Positions 1-7,515 of a stretch of 35,135 nucleotides of DNA are shown piece by piece. Made by a program: the position numbers and the translations under genes. The notes below the pieces were generated by a model. That model was given only the letters and a program-made list of their open reading frames with translations. It was not told where the DNA came from and did no database searches. The DNA is from Bacteroidales bacterium (lineage in GTDB: Bacteria; Bacteroidota; Bacteroidia; Bacteroidales; P3). Location of the stretch: NCBI GenBank assembly GCA_017455205.1, contig JAFTBM010000046.1, forward strand, positions 1 through 35,135, written 5' to 3'. Within the stretch, counting starts at the first letter, position 1; the number at the start of each line of letters is the position of its first letter.

Positions 1-216
1 CCCAAAATTACCTCTTGCGATCAGCAGCCCACTGAAATAGGAGCAGGCGGAGGTGAAAGCGATGAGGACGAGGAAGCGCCAATCCCACCAGCCGTAGAAG
101 ACATAGCTGGCCAGCAGCAGAAAGGCATTTTGCCACCGCACCCTGCCGCGCAGCAGCCAGTAGACGGCAAACACCACCGGCAAAAAGAGCGCAAACTCAA
201 TCGAGGTGAAGTTCAT
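1..216 (-). CDS. MBOAT family O-acyltransferase, N-terminal fragment (cut by window edge)
   Basis: The reverse strand from ATG at 216 reads 72 residues without a stop and runs out of the window. It begins MNFTSIEFALFLPVVFAVYW and continues with a W-rich hydrophobic stretch containing SYVFYGWWDWRFL. This is the typical start of AlgI/DltB-like membrane-bound O-acyltransferases: first membrane segment, then a YxFYGWWDW-like motif. Known members acylate exopolysaccharides or teichoic acids at the membrane. The catalytic His region lies outside the window, so activity and substrate cannot be judged. Its ATG lies 6 bases after the stop of the upstream C69 peptidase gene, so the two probably share a transcript. 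This fragment is too short for ordinary ORF listings. Confidence 0.8.
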   Translation of the reverse strand, partial: MNFTSIEFALFLPVVFAVYWLLRGRVRWQNAFLLLASYVFYGWWDWRFLVLIAFTSACSYFSGLLIARGNFG

Positions 217-222
217 AGCTGG

Positions 223-1800
223 TTAAAATCCGAGGCCAAACTTGTGCCAGTAGGTGGCTTCCAACTGATTCCAAGCCTCAACGGTATTGTCGAATACTTG
301 TGCCGTGTAGGCATTGAGCAGTTTGGCAGCACTCTTGGCATTCTTGCATTTTCTCACCTCCTCTTCGAGTGAGCGTAGGCCGCTCATGGCAGTGCCTTCT
401 TGATGGAGTACGGTGTTGATGTGCTGTTTCTTGGTTGCTTGCCAAGCCACCGTGGCCAGCTTGTTAGCGCGGCGATAGTGCCAAACGATAGCTTGTGGGT
501 CATATTCTTTCTGTCCACAACGGGCAAAGGGGGCAGGCAACTGCGTAGTACCCGAGAAGATGGGGATGCGTGGGCTTTGGCCAGGATTGTCCACTGCCAT
601 CCAGCAGATACCACCTACGGCGTCGGGAAGCCAGTCGCGCAATTGCACCACAAAACTATAGGAACACCACGCCACACTGACGGTGCGCTTGAAGTCGATG
701 GTGCCTGGGTGGAGCATATTGAGGGTCTGTTGCATAGTGCCAGTGAGCCAGGGATTGGCCACTGGGCTAATGATGGTGTCCTTGTAGGTGCTGCCATCCT
801 CGCGCTTGCGATTGACTACCACCTTGAGGTTGCGACACATATCAAGGTCGGTGCCCTCATAGGTGGAGCGGAGCAGGCGCATTACGTCGGTTACGTCTAC
901 TGGGCTGTCGGGTTTGACGCTAAAAGGCAGCTCGGCCATATCCATCGTGAAACCTTGCGAGGGAGCAAGGGTGCTGAAGATAAAGTATTCGCGCTCGCGG
1001 AAGTTTTTGCCTGCGGCGTAAGCAGGGTTGAACGCCTTGTAGAATATGAAGTCGCCCGTACCATCCCAAAGGCCGTGGGCTTGGGCTACGGCCTCGATAT
1101 TGTCGGAGCAGAGGAAATTGGCGGGGTCATCGCGGTGGAGCTTGCCAATGCGTGGAATATTGGCACTGACGGCCACGTGGTCATCGGGGATACGTTGTGC
1201 CGCCCAGATGCCTCCAATCTTGCCCTTGCCTTCACCGAGGATTTCCATTTGCCATACCTCTTTCCTGTCGGCTATGGTGATGCATTCGCCACCGTCGGCA
1301 TAGCCATGCTTGGCAATAAGGCGGCTGATGAGCATAATGGCATCGCGTGCGGTGGAGCAGCGCTGTAAAGCGATGCGTTCGAGCTCCTCAATAAGGAACA
1401 TGCCGCTGGGGTTGCGCAATGTGTCAGGACCGCCGAAGGTTGTTTCTCCGATAGCCAACTGGCATTCGTTGAGGCATGGATAGGCGGTGTTGAGGTAGGC
1501 GTAGGTGTGTTCCGCCTGTGCGATGCGACCTGCAGTGCGAAGCCCTACGGTGTCGGTGGGCGAGACGGTGTGCATTGAACCTTTTCGTATAAGCACTTGT
1601 TCACCCTTCTTGTGGTCAGCGGCAGGCTCAATGGTCATCCAAGTGCGGTAACGGCCATCACAGGTATGGGAAGTAATGACACTGCCATCGGTCGTAGCAC
1701 GCTTGCCCACCATAATCGAGGTGCAACTCTCTTTCGGATTGACCTGTGCCACGCAGGCCAGCGGCAGCATAATGGCTAAAAAGGTGAATACTCGTTTCAT
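223..1800 (-). CDS. C69 family dipeptidase (secreted)
   Basis: 525 residues. It starts with a signal peptide (MKRVFTFLAIMLPLACVAQ), followed by ESCTSIMVGKRATTDGSVIT. This is the family C69 (PepD/U34) signature, in which a Cys exposed by processing, here about Cys26, is the N-terminal nucleophile. Members hydrolyse dipeptides. The secretion signal puts this one in the periplasm or outside the cell, which fits peptide scavenging. An in-frame extension upstream to 1875 exists, but the ATG at 1800 is preferred because the signal peptide begins there and because the TAnnTTTG promoter box at 1833-1840 lies inside the longer version. Length is normal for Bacteroidota members. It is first in an apparent operon with the MBOAT gene. 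Confidence 0.9.
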   Translation of the reverse strand: MKRVFTFLAIMLPLACVAQVNPKESCTSIMVGKRATTDGSVITSHTCDGRYRTWMTIEPAADHKKGEQVLIRKGSMHTVSPTDTVGLRTAGRIAQAEHTYAYLNTAYPCLNECQLAIGETTFGGPDTLRNPSGMFLIEELERIALQRCSTARDAIMLISRLIAKHGYADGGECITIADRKEVWQMEILGEGKGKIGGIWAAQRIPDDHVAVSANIPRIGKLHRDDPANFLCSDNIEAVAQAHGLWDGTGDFIFYKAFNPAYAAGKNFREREYFIFSTLAPSQGFTMDMAELPFSVKPDSPVDVTDVMRLLRSTYEGTDLDMCRNLKVVVNRKREDGSTYKDTIISPVANPWLTGTMQQTLNMLHPGTIDFKRTVSVAWCSYSFVVQLRDWLPDAVGGICWMAVDNPGQSPRIPIFSGTTQLPAPFARCGQKEYDPQAIVWHYRRANKLATVAWQATKKQHINTVLHQEGTAMSGLRSLEEEVRKCKNAKSAAKLLNAYTAQVFDNTVEAWNQLEATYWHKFGLGF

Positions 1801-1832
1801 AACGGTAGATTTTTCTTTACTAAACATTGTTG

Positions 1833-1863
1833 CAAAATTACACATAATTTCCCAATAATACAA
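1833..1863 (-). promoter_or_regulatory. Promoter of the C69 peptidase gene
   Basis: On the minus strand the -7 box TAATTTTG (1833-1840) matches the Bacteroidota consensus TAnnTTTG. A TTG at 1861-1863 lies 20 bases upstream, the usual -33 spacing. Another TTG lies 12 bases upstream (1853-1855), a spacing seen repeatedly in this window. The predicted leader is about 25-30 bases and ends at the ATG at 1800. Confidence 0.6.
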
Positions 1864-2021
1864 TTTTACCCTCAAATTCTGCCCTCCTCAAAGCATCGTA
1901 ATAGTGCATACCTATGCAGGAAGAGACCCTCCTATGCAGTTTTGCCACGACCCAATTTGCCGCTGAATATAAGCAAGATGCGAGACAACAGGGATGATGC
2001 ACGACATTTTTTTTATTCCAA

Positions 2022-2044
2022 TTGCGAAAAAGTGTGTACCTTTG
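2022..2044 (+). promoter_or_regulatory. Promoter of tRNA-Ser
   Basis: TACCTTTG at 2037-2044 matches the TAnnTTTG -7 consensus and is followed by CAG. A TTG at 2022-2024 lies 12 bases upstream, and a T-run occupies the classical -33 position (2007-2014). The tRNA begins 23 bases after the box, allowing a short 5' leader for RNase P. Confidence 0.55.
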
Positions 2045-2067
2045 CAGCCGATTTTAGTCAAGGGAAA

Positions 2068-2155
2068 GGAAAGGTGCTCGAGTGGTTGAAGAGGCCCGCC
2101 TGGAAAGCGAGTAAGCGTTAAAAGCGCTTCAGGGGTTCGAATCCCCTCCTTTCCG
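2068..2155 (+). tRNA. tRNA-Ser (anticodon GGA)
   Basis: 88 bases fold as a class II tRNA. The acceptor stem is GGAAAGG (2068-2074) paired with CCTTTCC (2148-2154), with discriminator G at 2155. The D arm starts CTCGAGTGGTTGAAGAG. The anticodon loop CTGGAAA carries GGA at 2102-2104. There is a long variable arm (AAGCGTTAAAAGCGCTT region), and the T arm contains GGTTCGAATCC. One C-A mismatch is visible in the anticodon stem. CCA is not encoded. The long variable arm and GGA anticodon identify serine. Confidence 0.95.
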
Positions 2156-2165
2156 CTGAAAGAGA

Positions 2166-2204
2166 TGTCGCCGCAAGTTGATGCCTGCGGCGACATTGGT
2201 TTTC
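2166..2204 (+). terminator. Rho-independent terminator after tRNA-Ser
   Basis: A perfect 10-bp stem, TGTCGCCGCA (2166-2175) with TGCGGCGACA (2186-2195), has a 10-base loop and is followed by TTGGTTTT. It begins 11 bases after the tRNA. It may also serve the minus-strand SPFH gene ending at 2331, but the T-tract is on the plus side. Confidence 0.8.
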
Positions 2205-2330
2205 CCCTATAGGAGATACTATCGTCTATGCGACTTGTTCAGCGTGACAGTGCAGGGATTGCAGCGAGTGGTAGCACCGAAATAGGCTACATTGTTGCCA
2301 ATCCACTATTGAAAAGCAGGGGGGCATGTC

Positions 2331-3830
2331 TTATTTCTTTACCTTTACCGAGCTGTCGCTATCGAGGTTCACGTTGCGCGTCACCTTGGCTTCAATGCTG
2401 TTGGCACGCACTATATCGGTCATATTCACCCCCGTGGCACTTTCAATCACATCGAAGCTCTGCTTGATGACAGTTGGCACTGCCCCACTGATGCCTGCGG
2501 CATCTGCCCCGCTGGTGCCGTAGACGTTCATGTTCTTGATGGCACCGATAGGCTCACTGACGTTCTTGGCTACTTCGGGGATGATTTTCACCATCATGTC
2601 GAGTATAGCTGCTTGGCCGTAGCGCTCATACGCCTCGGCCTTTTTCTGCATGGCTTCGGCCTCGGCAAGCCCCTTTTTCTCAATGGCTATAGCCTCGGCT
2701 TCACCAGCTTTTTGTATCTTGTAGGCTTCAGCTTCGCCATTGGCTTTGATACCATCGGCCTCAAGCATCATAGCCTGTTTCTTGGCCTCGGCCAGTGCTA
2801 TCTGTGCGCGAGCCTCTTGCTCGGCACGGTAGGCCTGGGCTTCGGCCTCGCGCTTCTGCTGCTCAAGGTCGGCTGCTGCCTGAAGTTCAATCTTGTACTT
2901 GTCAGCATCCGACTTCTTCATCACCTCGGCAGCCAGCTCGTTTTCGCGTATTTTCACGCGTTCGGCGGTGAGAACCTGCTCGCGCTTGGTCTGCTCAATC
3001 TGTGCATCGACAGTCTTGGTATTGATGGTTTTCTGCTGTTCCTGACGCTGAATTTCATAGGCAGCGTCGGCATCAGCCTTCTTGGTTTGCTCAATGATGG
3101 TCAGTTCGCTCCGCTTCACCGAGAGCTCGTTCTGGCGGATGGCAATTTGCGTCTGGCTGTCCACCTGGGCATCGTTGGCCTCTTTCTGTGCTTCGGCCTC
3201 TGCTTTGGCGATGTCGCGCTCGGCGTTGGCCTTGTTGATTTTGGCCTGCTTGCGAATAGTCCACGTGTTGTCGGCACCGAGGTCTTCTATCAGGTTCTTC
3301 TCGTCGGTAACATTCTGAATGTTGCACGAGATAATCCGAAGCCCCAAAGCCTCCATGTCTTTCTGGGCTTTCGACATGATTTCGTCGGAGAATTTGTCGC
3401 GGTTGATGTTGATGTCGCGCAGCGTGAGGCTACCAATCACCTCGCGCATATTTCCCTCAAGGCTGTCCTGCACCTGCTTGGAGATGTCGGCACCGCTCAT
3501 ATTGAGGAAGTTGCGCGCCGCCAAGCGTACACCTTCAATGTCGGGGATAACCTGGATTTTGGCCACAGCATCCACATTGACGTTGATGAAATCATTTGTA
3601 GGTACACTGCGGCTGGTGCGGATGTCGGCGGTTACTTGGCCGAGAAAAACCTTGTCCAACCGCTCAAGCAGCGGCACCCGCATTCCGCCTTTGCCTATGT
3701 AGATACGGGGTTTGCGGTTGAGGCCCGACACGATGTAGGCCACCGACGGAGGCGCTTTGATGTAGGATACCAAAACGATGAACAGCACCACTGCTGCCAC
3801 TACGATGATAATTGTTGCGATACTACTCAT
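2331..3830 (-). CDS. Flotillin-like SPFH (band 7) domain protein
   Basis: 499 residues from ATG at 3830. An N-terminal membrane segment (about residues 4-24, SSIATIIIVVAAVVLFIVLV) is followed by an SPFH/band 7 domain (about 25-190). Next comes a long Ala/Glu/Lys-rich coiled coil (about 190-410, many EAEA repeats), and last a Gly/Val-rich tail with YGTSGADAAGIS. This layout is that of flotillin/YqiK proteins, which oligomerise on the inner membrane and organise membrane microdomains. The start is fixed by an ATGA overlap with the stop of the upstream MutS-like gene, which implies translational coupling. The further upstream in-frame codons to 3893 overlap that gene and are unlikely to be used. 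Its place as the third gene behind two aminomutase-reactivase-like genes is unusual. A role for it in reactivation or membrane placement would be inference. Confidence 0.88.
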   Translation of the reverse strand: MSSIATIIIVVAAVVLFIVLVSYIKAPPSVAYIVSGLNRKPRIYIGKGGMRVPLLERLDKVFLGQVTADIRTSRSVPTNDFINVNVDAVAKIQVIPDIEGVRLAARNFLNMSGADISKQVQDSLEGNMREVIGSLTLRDININRDKFSDEIMSKAQKDMEALGLRIISCNIQNVTDEKNLIEDLGADNTWTIRKQAKINKANAERDIAKAEAEAQKEANDAQVDSQTQIAIRQNELSVKRSELTIIEQTKKADADAAYEIQRQEQQKTINTKTVDAQIEQTKREQVLTAERVKIRENELAAEVMKKSDADKYKIELQAAADLEQQKREAEAQAYRAEQEARAQIALAEAKKQAMMLEADGIKANGEAEAYKIQKAGEAEAIAIEKKGLAEAEAMQKKAEAYERYGQAAILDMMVKIIPEVAKNVSEPIGAIKNMNVYGTSGADAAGISGAVPTVIKQSFDVIESATGVNMTDIVRANSIEAKVTRNVNLDSDSSVKVKK

Positions 3831-5233
3831 AATTGTGTGTGTTTTGATTGTTGATATTTTTGCTTTGCTATTTCGATCAGCTCTGCATCGCACCCCAGCA
3901 GGGCGGCGATGCGGAGAGCCTCCTGGGGGGCATCGCCGTCGAGGTCCTCCTCCAGCGAATAGTCAATAAACTGGTTGATGGTCATTGGCGAGAGCCGCGA
4001 TGCGGAGAGCCCCTCGCGGAAACCTTTGACCCTCAACCTGCGGCAATGGTTGCCTAGGCCGCTATAGTGTGTGGTTATTAGTGCAGTGGATTCGCTGCGC
4101 TGACATATCTCCACCAGTGCCTCCACCAGTGCCTTCCCCTCGACGGGATTGGTTGTGCGGGCAGGCTCATCAATCAAGACCAACATCCGCTGCCTGCGGC
4201 TCTGCTCCAAAATTTGGCTAATCCGCACCATCTCTGAAGCATAGCTTGAAAGCCCGTTCATCTCGTTTTGCCCATCGCCAACCGACATTTCCAGCCCACC
4301 GAACAGCGGCACTACGGCCTTCGCAGCAGGTGCAAAAAAGCCACATTGCACCATAAGCTGCGCGGTGGCAATACTTTTCAGCAGCACAGTCTTCCCAGCC
4401 ATATTGGCACCAGTGATGAGTGTGGCACCCGCACAGGCTGCAATGTCCACAGGCTGATAGCGTGCTCCGACCTGCTCATTGTGGTGCTTCAGTCGGGGAT
4501 TGAAAAGCCCCTCCAGCGAAAGTTGGCTGCCCACCACGGGGCGTGCCAGCCCCCACTGCTCGCAGAGCCTCGCCTTGGCCAGCAGGAAGTCGGCATAAGC
4601 CATTTGTTCCATGCTCTTTATGGCATTGGATGAGTATTGCTTCAGTCCATCGCACAATGTCGTGCACACTTGCTGCTCAATCCGACGGATTTCATCGAAC
4701 AATTCCGCCGCACCCGAGGCCGCATCCTCTTTGTCTTGCATCCCATTAAGCTGCTGGCGCAGAGAGGCAAGGCGGGGATGGTAACTATCGTAGATGTAGA
4801 AATGGTCGACACCCGAGTGGTCTGGATCAAGCAGCGAAAACACCCCCGAAAGGTCGGGCAGCGGCAGAATATCCGTCAGGTCCAGCCCACCGATAGCCGT
4901 CCGAGCCTTGTCCGAAATGAAAGCAAGGTGCTTCACCTCAAATAGTTCCACCTCGCTTAATTCAATGCCCGCTGCCAGCGAAGCGAGGGTGGAACGCACA
5001 TCGTGGAGTTGCATCAGGCAATGCATCAAGTCCTTGAATGGCTGACTTTCAGAACTGCACTCCAGGCAGGCCACTGCCCGCGAGGTTCGACGCCATTCAG
5101 CCTCAAGCCCCTCGGCATCGGTCTCAAAGTTAGTCTCTAACGCGTAGCGATGTCCAGCCGAGGACATAAACTCCATGCTATCAACGGCGTAGCGTAGCCC
5201 CTCATCCTGCTTTATTAATTCTTTTATCTTCAT
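3827..5233 (-). CDS. kamC: MutS-related ATPase, probable lysine 5,6-aminomutase reactivase ATPase KamC
   Basis: 468 residues. The C-terminal half carries a MutS-type ATPase. Walker A is TGANMAGKT (about residues 273-281), and an SVGDGQNEMNGLSSYASEM signature segment follows. Walker B is MLVLIDEPARTTNPVEG (about 348-364), and then ALITTHYSGLG. The MutS mismatch-recognition and connector domains are absent, so a role in mismatch repair is not expected. Short MutS-like proteins paired with a P-loop partner are known from lysine fermentation clusters as KamC and KamB, which reactivate adenosylcobalamin-dependent lysine 5,6-aminomutase. The upstream neighbour here looks like KamB and overlaps by ATGA (5230-5233), which supports this. 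The Walker B region differs from classical MutS (DEPARTT in place of DEIGRGT). A generic MutS-like ATPase remains possible. Confidence 0.75.
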   Translation of the reverse strand: MKIKELIKQDEGLRYAVDSMEFMSSAGHRYALETNFETDAEGLEAEWRRTSRAVACLECSSESQPFKDLMHCLMQLHDVRSTLASLAAGIELSEVELFEVKHLAFISDKARTAIGGLDLTDILPLPDLSGVFSLLDPDHSGVDHFYIYDSYHPRLASLRQQLNGMQDKEDAASGAAELFDEIRRIEQQVCTTLCDGLKQYSSNAIKSMEQMAYADFLLAKARLCEQWGLARPVVGSQLSLEGLFNPRLKHHNEQVGARYQPVDIAACAGATLITGANMAGKTVLLKSIATAQLMVQCGFFAPAAKAVVPLFGGLEMSVGDGQNEMNGLSSYASEMVRISQILEQSRRQRMLVLIDEPARTTNPVEGKALVEALVEICQRSESTALITTHYSGLGNHCRRLRVKGFREGLSASRLSPMTINQFIDYSLEEDLDGDAPQEALRIAALLGCDAELIEIAKQKYQQSKHTQL

Positions 5234-6237
5234 CTTTCGATTTGCTTCACATCATATACTGGCACGCCCAATGCCTCCGACAGTGCCGTGCACGCCTGCT
5301 TGCTGTCGAGCATAAACCCTTGTGGCGAAAAGGGATTGAACGTAACGGCAACAAGTTGGGGTCTTCTCAATACTTGCAAGCCACCGCCCCGCTTCACGAA
5401 CTCGGCATAAGTCTGCCGACTGACAAAAAGTCTTGTGAAATCCTTGACTATCAGCTCGACACCCTCTTGGCTTGCCGCGAGTGCCTGCAGCAAGCGGTCG
5501 CTGACTGCCCCAGCGGCGAAAAGGGTGCGGCCATAGCGCAGTAGCTCTCGTGTCTGGTCTCCTATTAGAAACACAGAGGCAACGCCAAGCGAATGCACCT
5601 CTCCCTCCTTATCGACAGCCCAAATCCCTGATTCTATGTTCTCCAAGCGCTCTTTCAAGGCCTCGCTCACCTCGGGCAGACCGATTAAGCCATAGAGAAA
5701 ACGCGTGTGGCCAACCAATGTGGGGAGGCTGGATGAGACGGCTGCTCCAGTGGCCAGTATCATCGCTTCCGTAACGGCAGGCGAAGCGAGGCTCAGTCGC
5801 GATAAGGCCCCATCCACAATCGCCACCTGGCAACCCGCATCCGAAAGCAATGCAATCTGTCCGAGCAGTGCCCGCGTGGTGGCCGCGCCCGAAAGCAATA
5901 CCTTTCCCCCGACCAGCACTTTGGCCAGCACAGGCACGCCCAAAGCCGTCCGCACACCCCCCGTGGCTTCAATCTCGCTGACCAACTGCCGAGCAGCGTA
6001 GTGCTTCTCCGAGGTGATGAAATGCGACCCTCTGTAGAGCGTAATCTCGGGCTTGGCCGTTGCAAACACCGCATCGGTCTGTTCGCCATCAACGCCAATT
6101 GAAGTAACCCCAACATGAACATGCATATCGTTGAGCCTACGCAAAATATAGTTCAAGCACACCGTCTTGCCGGTGTTCTTTTCCATGCCCACAATCGAGA
6201 GGCTGCGGTGCTGCAATATGTCGGCTACAAAAGGCAT
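5230..6237 (-). CDS. kamB: P-loop protein, probable lysine 5,6-aminomutase reactivase subunit KamB
   Basis: 335 residues. It has an N-terminal P-loop, SIVGMEKNTGKT (about residues 14-25), then VGVTSIGVDGEQTD (about 42-55). A TALGVPVLAKVLVGG segment and VAIVDGALSRLSLASP follow in the middle. I recognise the GMxKNTGKT plus TSIGxDGE pattern as that of KamB, the partner of the MutS-like KamC in clusters for anaerobic lysine degradation. There the pair restores lysine 5,6-aminomutase after its B12 cofactor is damaged. No kamD/kamE (the aminomutase subunits), kdd, kce or kal lies in this window. The gene heads a three-gene transcript. A TAACTTTG promoter box lies only 10 bases before the ATG, so the leader must be very short. 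The assignment rests on motif memory and gene context, not on a search. Confidence 0.72.
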   Translation of the reverse strand: MPFVADILQHRSLSIVGMEKNTGKTVCLNYILRRLNDMHVHVGVTSIGVDGEQTDAVFATAKPEITLYRGSHFITSEKHYAARQLVSEIEATGGVRTALGVPVLAKVLVGGKVLLSGAATTRALLGQIALLSDAGCQVAIVDGALSRLSLASPAVTEAMILATGAAVSSSLPTLVGHTRFLYGLIGLPEVSEALKERLENIESGIWAVDKEGEVHSLGVASVFLIGDQTRELLRYGRTLFAAGAVSDRLLQALAASQEGVELIVKDFTRLFVSRQTYAEFVKRGGGLQVLRRPQLVAVTFNPFSPQGFMLDSKQACTALSEALGVPVYDVKQIER

Positions 6238-6247
6238 AAAGTGCCTG

Positions 6248-6270
6248 CAAAGTTACACAAAAAAAACCAA
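6248..6270 (-). promoter_or_regulatory. Promoter of the kamB-kamC-SPFH operon
   Basis: The minus-strand TAACTTTG (6248-6255) matches TAnnTTTG and is followed by CAGG. A TTG (6268-6270) lies exactly 12 bases upstream. No TTTG is seen at the classical 19-21 base spacing. The ATG at 6237 is 10 bases from the box, so the 5' UTR would be only a few bases. Confidence 0.5.
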
Positions 6271-6339
6271 CCCCACACCTTCGACTTTTGCTTTTTTCCC
6301 ACATCCGATAGTGGACAATTTCCGCCGCTTATCCACAGG

Positions 6340-6434
6340 CCATTTTCCAATCGTTCTTCAATCGTTCTTCAATCGTTCTTCAATAAACTATTGAACATCT
6401 ATTGAAGAACTATTGAAGAACTATTGAAGAACTG
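6340..6434. repeat. Palindrome built from 11-bp units, copy 1
   Basis: Three TCGTTCTTCAA units (6351-6361, 6362-6372, 6373-6383), preceded by a variant CCATTTTCCAA unit, are followed by the spacer TAAACTA (6384-6390). Four units in inverted orientation come next: TTGAACATCTA, TTGAAGAACTA, TTGAAGAACTA and TTGAAGAACTG (6391-6434). The transcript of either strand would form a long hairpin with loop AAC. It lies in the 410-base divergent gap between kamB and wza; apart from the two promoters nothing else is seen there. A second copy sits at 15980-16052, and CCGCTTATYCACAG is shared just upstream of both. Confidence 0.9.
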
Positions 6435-6562
6435 CCCTGTAGATGCCTATCTAACAGGAGAGTATGGAAAACCTCAATAAATCGCTCTACAGAAATGCCC
6501 ACCCACCGAAGGCTGCAAACGATGAAAGGGAATGTGGGGAGAATGATATTTTTCTTCTAATA

Positions 6563-6584
6563 TTGGAAAAAAATGGTATATTTG
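6563..6584 (+). promoter_or_regulatory. Promoter of the wza-wzc-rfb-capD operon
   Basis: TATATTTG at 6577-6584 matches the -7 consensus TAnnTTTG and is followed by CAG. A TTG (6563-6565) lies 11 bases upstream. The 5' UTR to the ATG at 6648 would be about 55-60 bases and is AT-rich. Confidence 0.55.
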
Positions 6585-6647
6585 CAGTTTGAAAAGGAAT
6601 GTAGAGTAGGTTGGAAACGATTGATAATGAAACGATAAAAAGGAAAT

Positions 6648-7484
6648 ATGAGATATTTTATGAAGCGTAGGGCATTCGGATGGGCGTTGGCTGCGTGGGC
6701 AATGACGCTGGTGATGGCATCGTGCCAAAGCACGAGCGAAATCGCCTATATCCACGATGCCCAACGCAACACGGCAGTGCCCATCACGGGGCAATTCACC
6801 AAGGGGATACAGGCCAACGACCTGTTGAGCATCTACGTGGAGAGTGAGACTCCAGCTGCCACGGTGCCATTCAACCAAGAGACAAACAAGATTGCTGTGT
6901 CGGACGGGGTGGTGATGAACCCAGGGTCGACGGCGGTCAGTGGCTACTTGGTGGACAACGAGGGAGATATTATATTCCCGGTGTTGGGGAAGGTGCATGT
7001 GCTGGGCATGACGCATTCCGAGTTGGCCGATGAGCTGCAGCGGCGGCTGGTGAGTGGCAATCATATCCTCGACGCAAAGGTAACGGTGAAGCTGATGAAC
7101 TTCCGCGTCTGCGTGTTGGGTGATGTGGCACGTCCAGGCCAGATAGCAGCCACAGGGGAGCGCCTGACGATATTTGAGGCGTTGAGCATGGTGGGCGACT
7201 TGACTATCTACGGTCAGCGCCACAATGTTACCGTCATCCGCGAGGAGAATGGGATGCGTACCATCGGCGAGATTGACCTCAGCTCAAATGAGGTGTTCAA
7301 ATCGCCTTACTACTACTTGCACCAGAACGACGTGGTGTATGTAGAGCCCAACATGAAGCGCAAGAAGAGTGCAGAACGCGACCCGATGATTATGACCTAC
7401 ATCAGCTCGGGATTGTCGGCGCTGTCGGTGCTCAGTTCGGTGTTCTACTATTGGGTGCTTTCGAGATACTACAGCAACAAGTAA
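6648..7484 (+). CDS. wza: Polysaccharide export outer-membrane lipoprotein (Wza-like)
   Basis: 278 residues. An N-terminal signal with lipobox VMASC places a lipidated Cys near residue 26. A Poly_export (PES) domain follows at about 45-145, including IQANDLLSIYVESE and GYLVDNEGDIIFPVLGKVHV. One SLBB-type beta-grasp module (about 150-235, VCVLGDVARPGQIAATGERLT) comes next. The C-terminal hydrophobic segment (about 253-273, ISSGLSALSVLSSVFYYWVL) matches the outer-membrane helix of Wza homologues. It forms the export channel for capsule or exopolysaccharide and works with the Wzc-like protein 31 bases downstream. It is shorter than E. coli Wza (about 380 residues), as is usual in Bacteroidota. 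An alternative ATG at 6660 would give MKRRAF and a tidier signal peptide. Confidence 0.92.
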   Translation: MRYFMKRRAFGWALAAWAMTLVMASCQSTSEIAYIHDAQRNTAVPITGQFTKGIQANDLLSIYVESETPAATVPFNQETNKIAVSDGVVMNPGSTAVSGYLVDNEGDIIFPVLGKVHVLGMTHSELADELQRRLVSGNHILDAKVTVKLMNFRVCVLGDVARPGQIAATGERLTIFEALSMVGDLTIYGQRHNVTVIREENGMRTIGEIDLSSNEVFKSPYYYLHQNDVVYVEPNMKRKKSAERDPMIMTYISSGLSALSVLSSVFYYWVLSRYYSNK

Positions 7485-7515
7485 CCGCTTGCTACGATAA
7501 CAAAGTCAGACAACT

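Noticed and set aside
400-1368. 322-residue plus-strand frame
   Set aside because: Shadow of the C69 peptidase gene, whose motifs are on the minus strand.
1912-2196. 94-residue minus-strand frame containing GIRTPEALLTLTRFPGGP
   Set aside because: It is the reverse translation of the tRNA-Ser gene, a well-known false protein.
2613-3854. 413-residue plus-strand frame, rich in Leu/Gly
   Set aside because: Antisense shadow of the coiled-coil region of the SPFH gene; the minus frame has clear domains.
5230-6237. Molybdopterin-guanine or dethiobiotin-type P-loop enzyme
   Set aside because: The P-loop GMEKNTGKT and the TSIGVDGE segment, with a MutS-like partner, fit KamB better than MobB or BioD.
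6340-6434. CRISPR-like look of the repeated 11-bp units
   Set aside because: Units are contiguous with no unique spacers and are inverted about a centre; no cas genes nearby.
6474-7223. 249-residue minus-strand frame, His/Gln-rich
   Set aside because: Antisense of the wza gene; no domain recognised.
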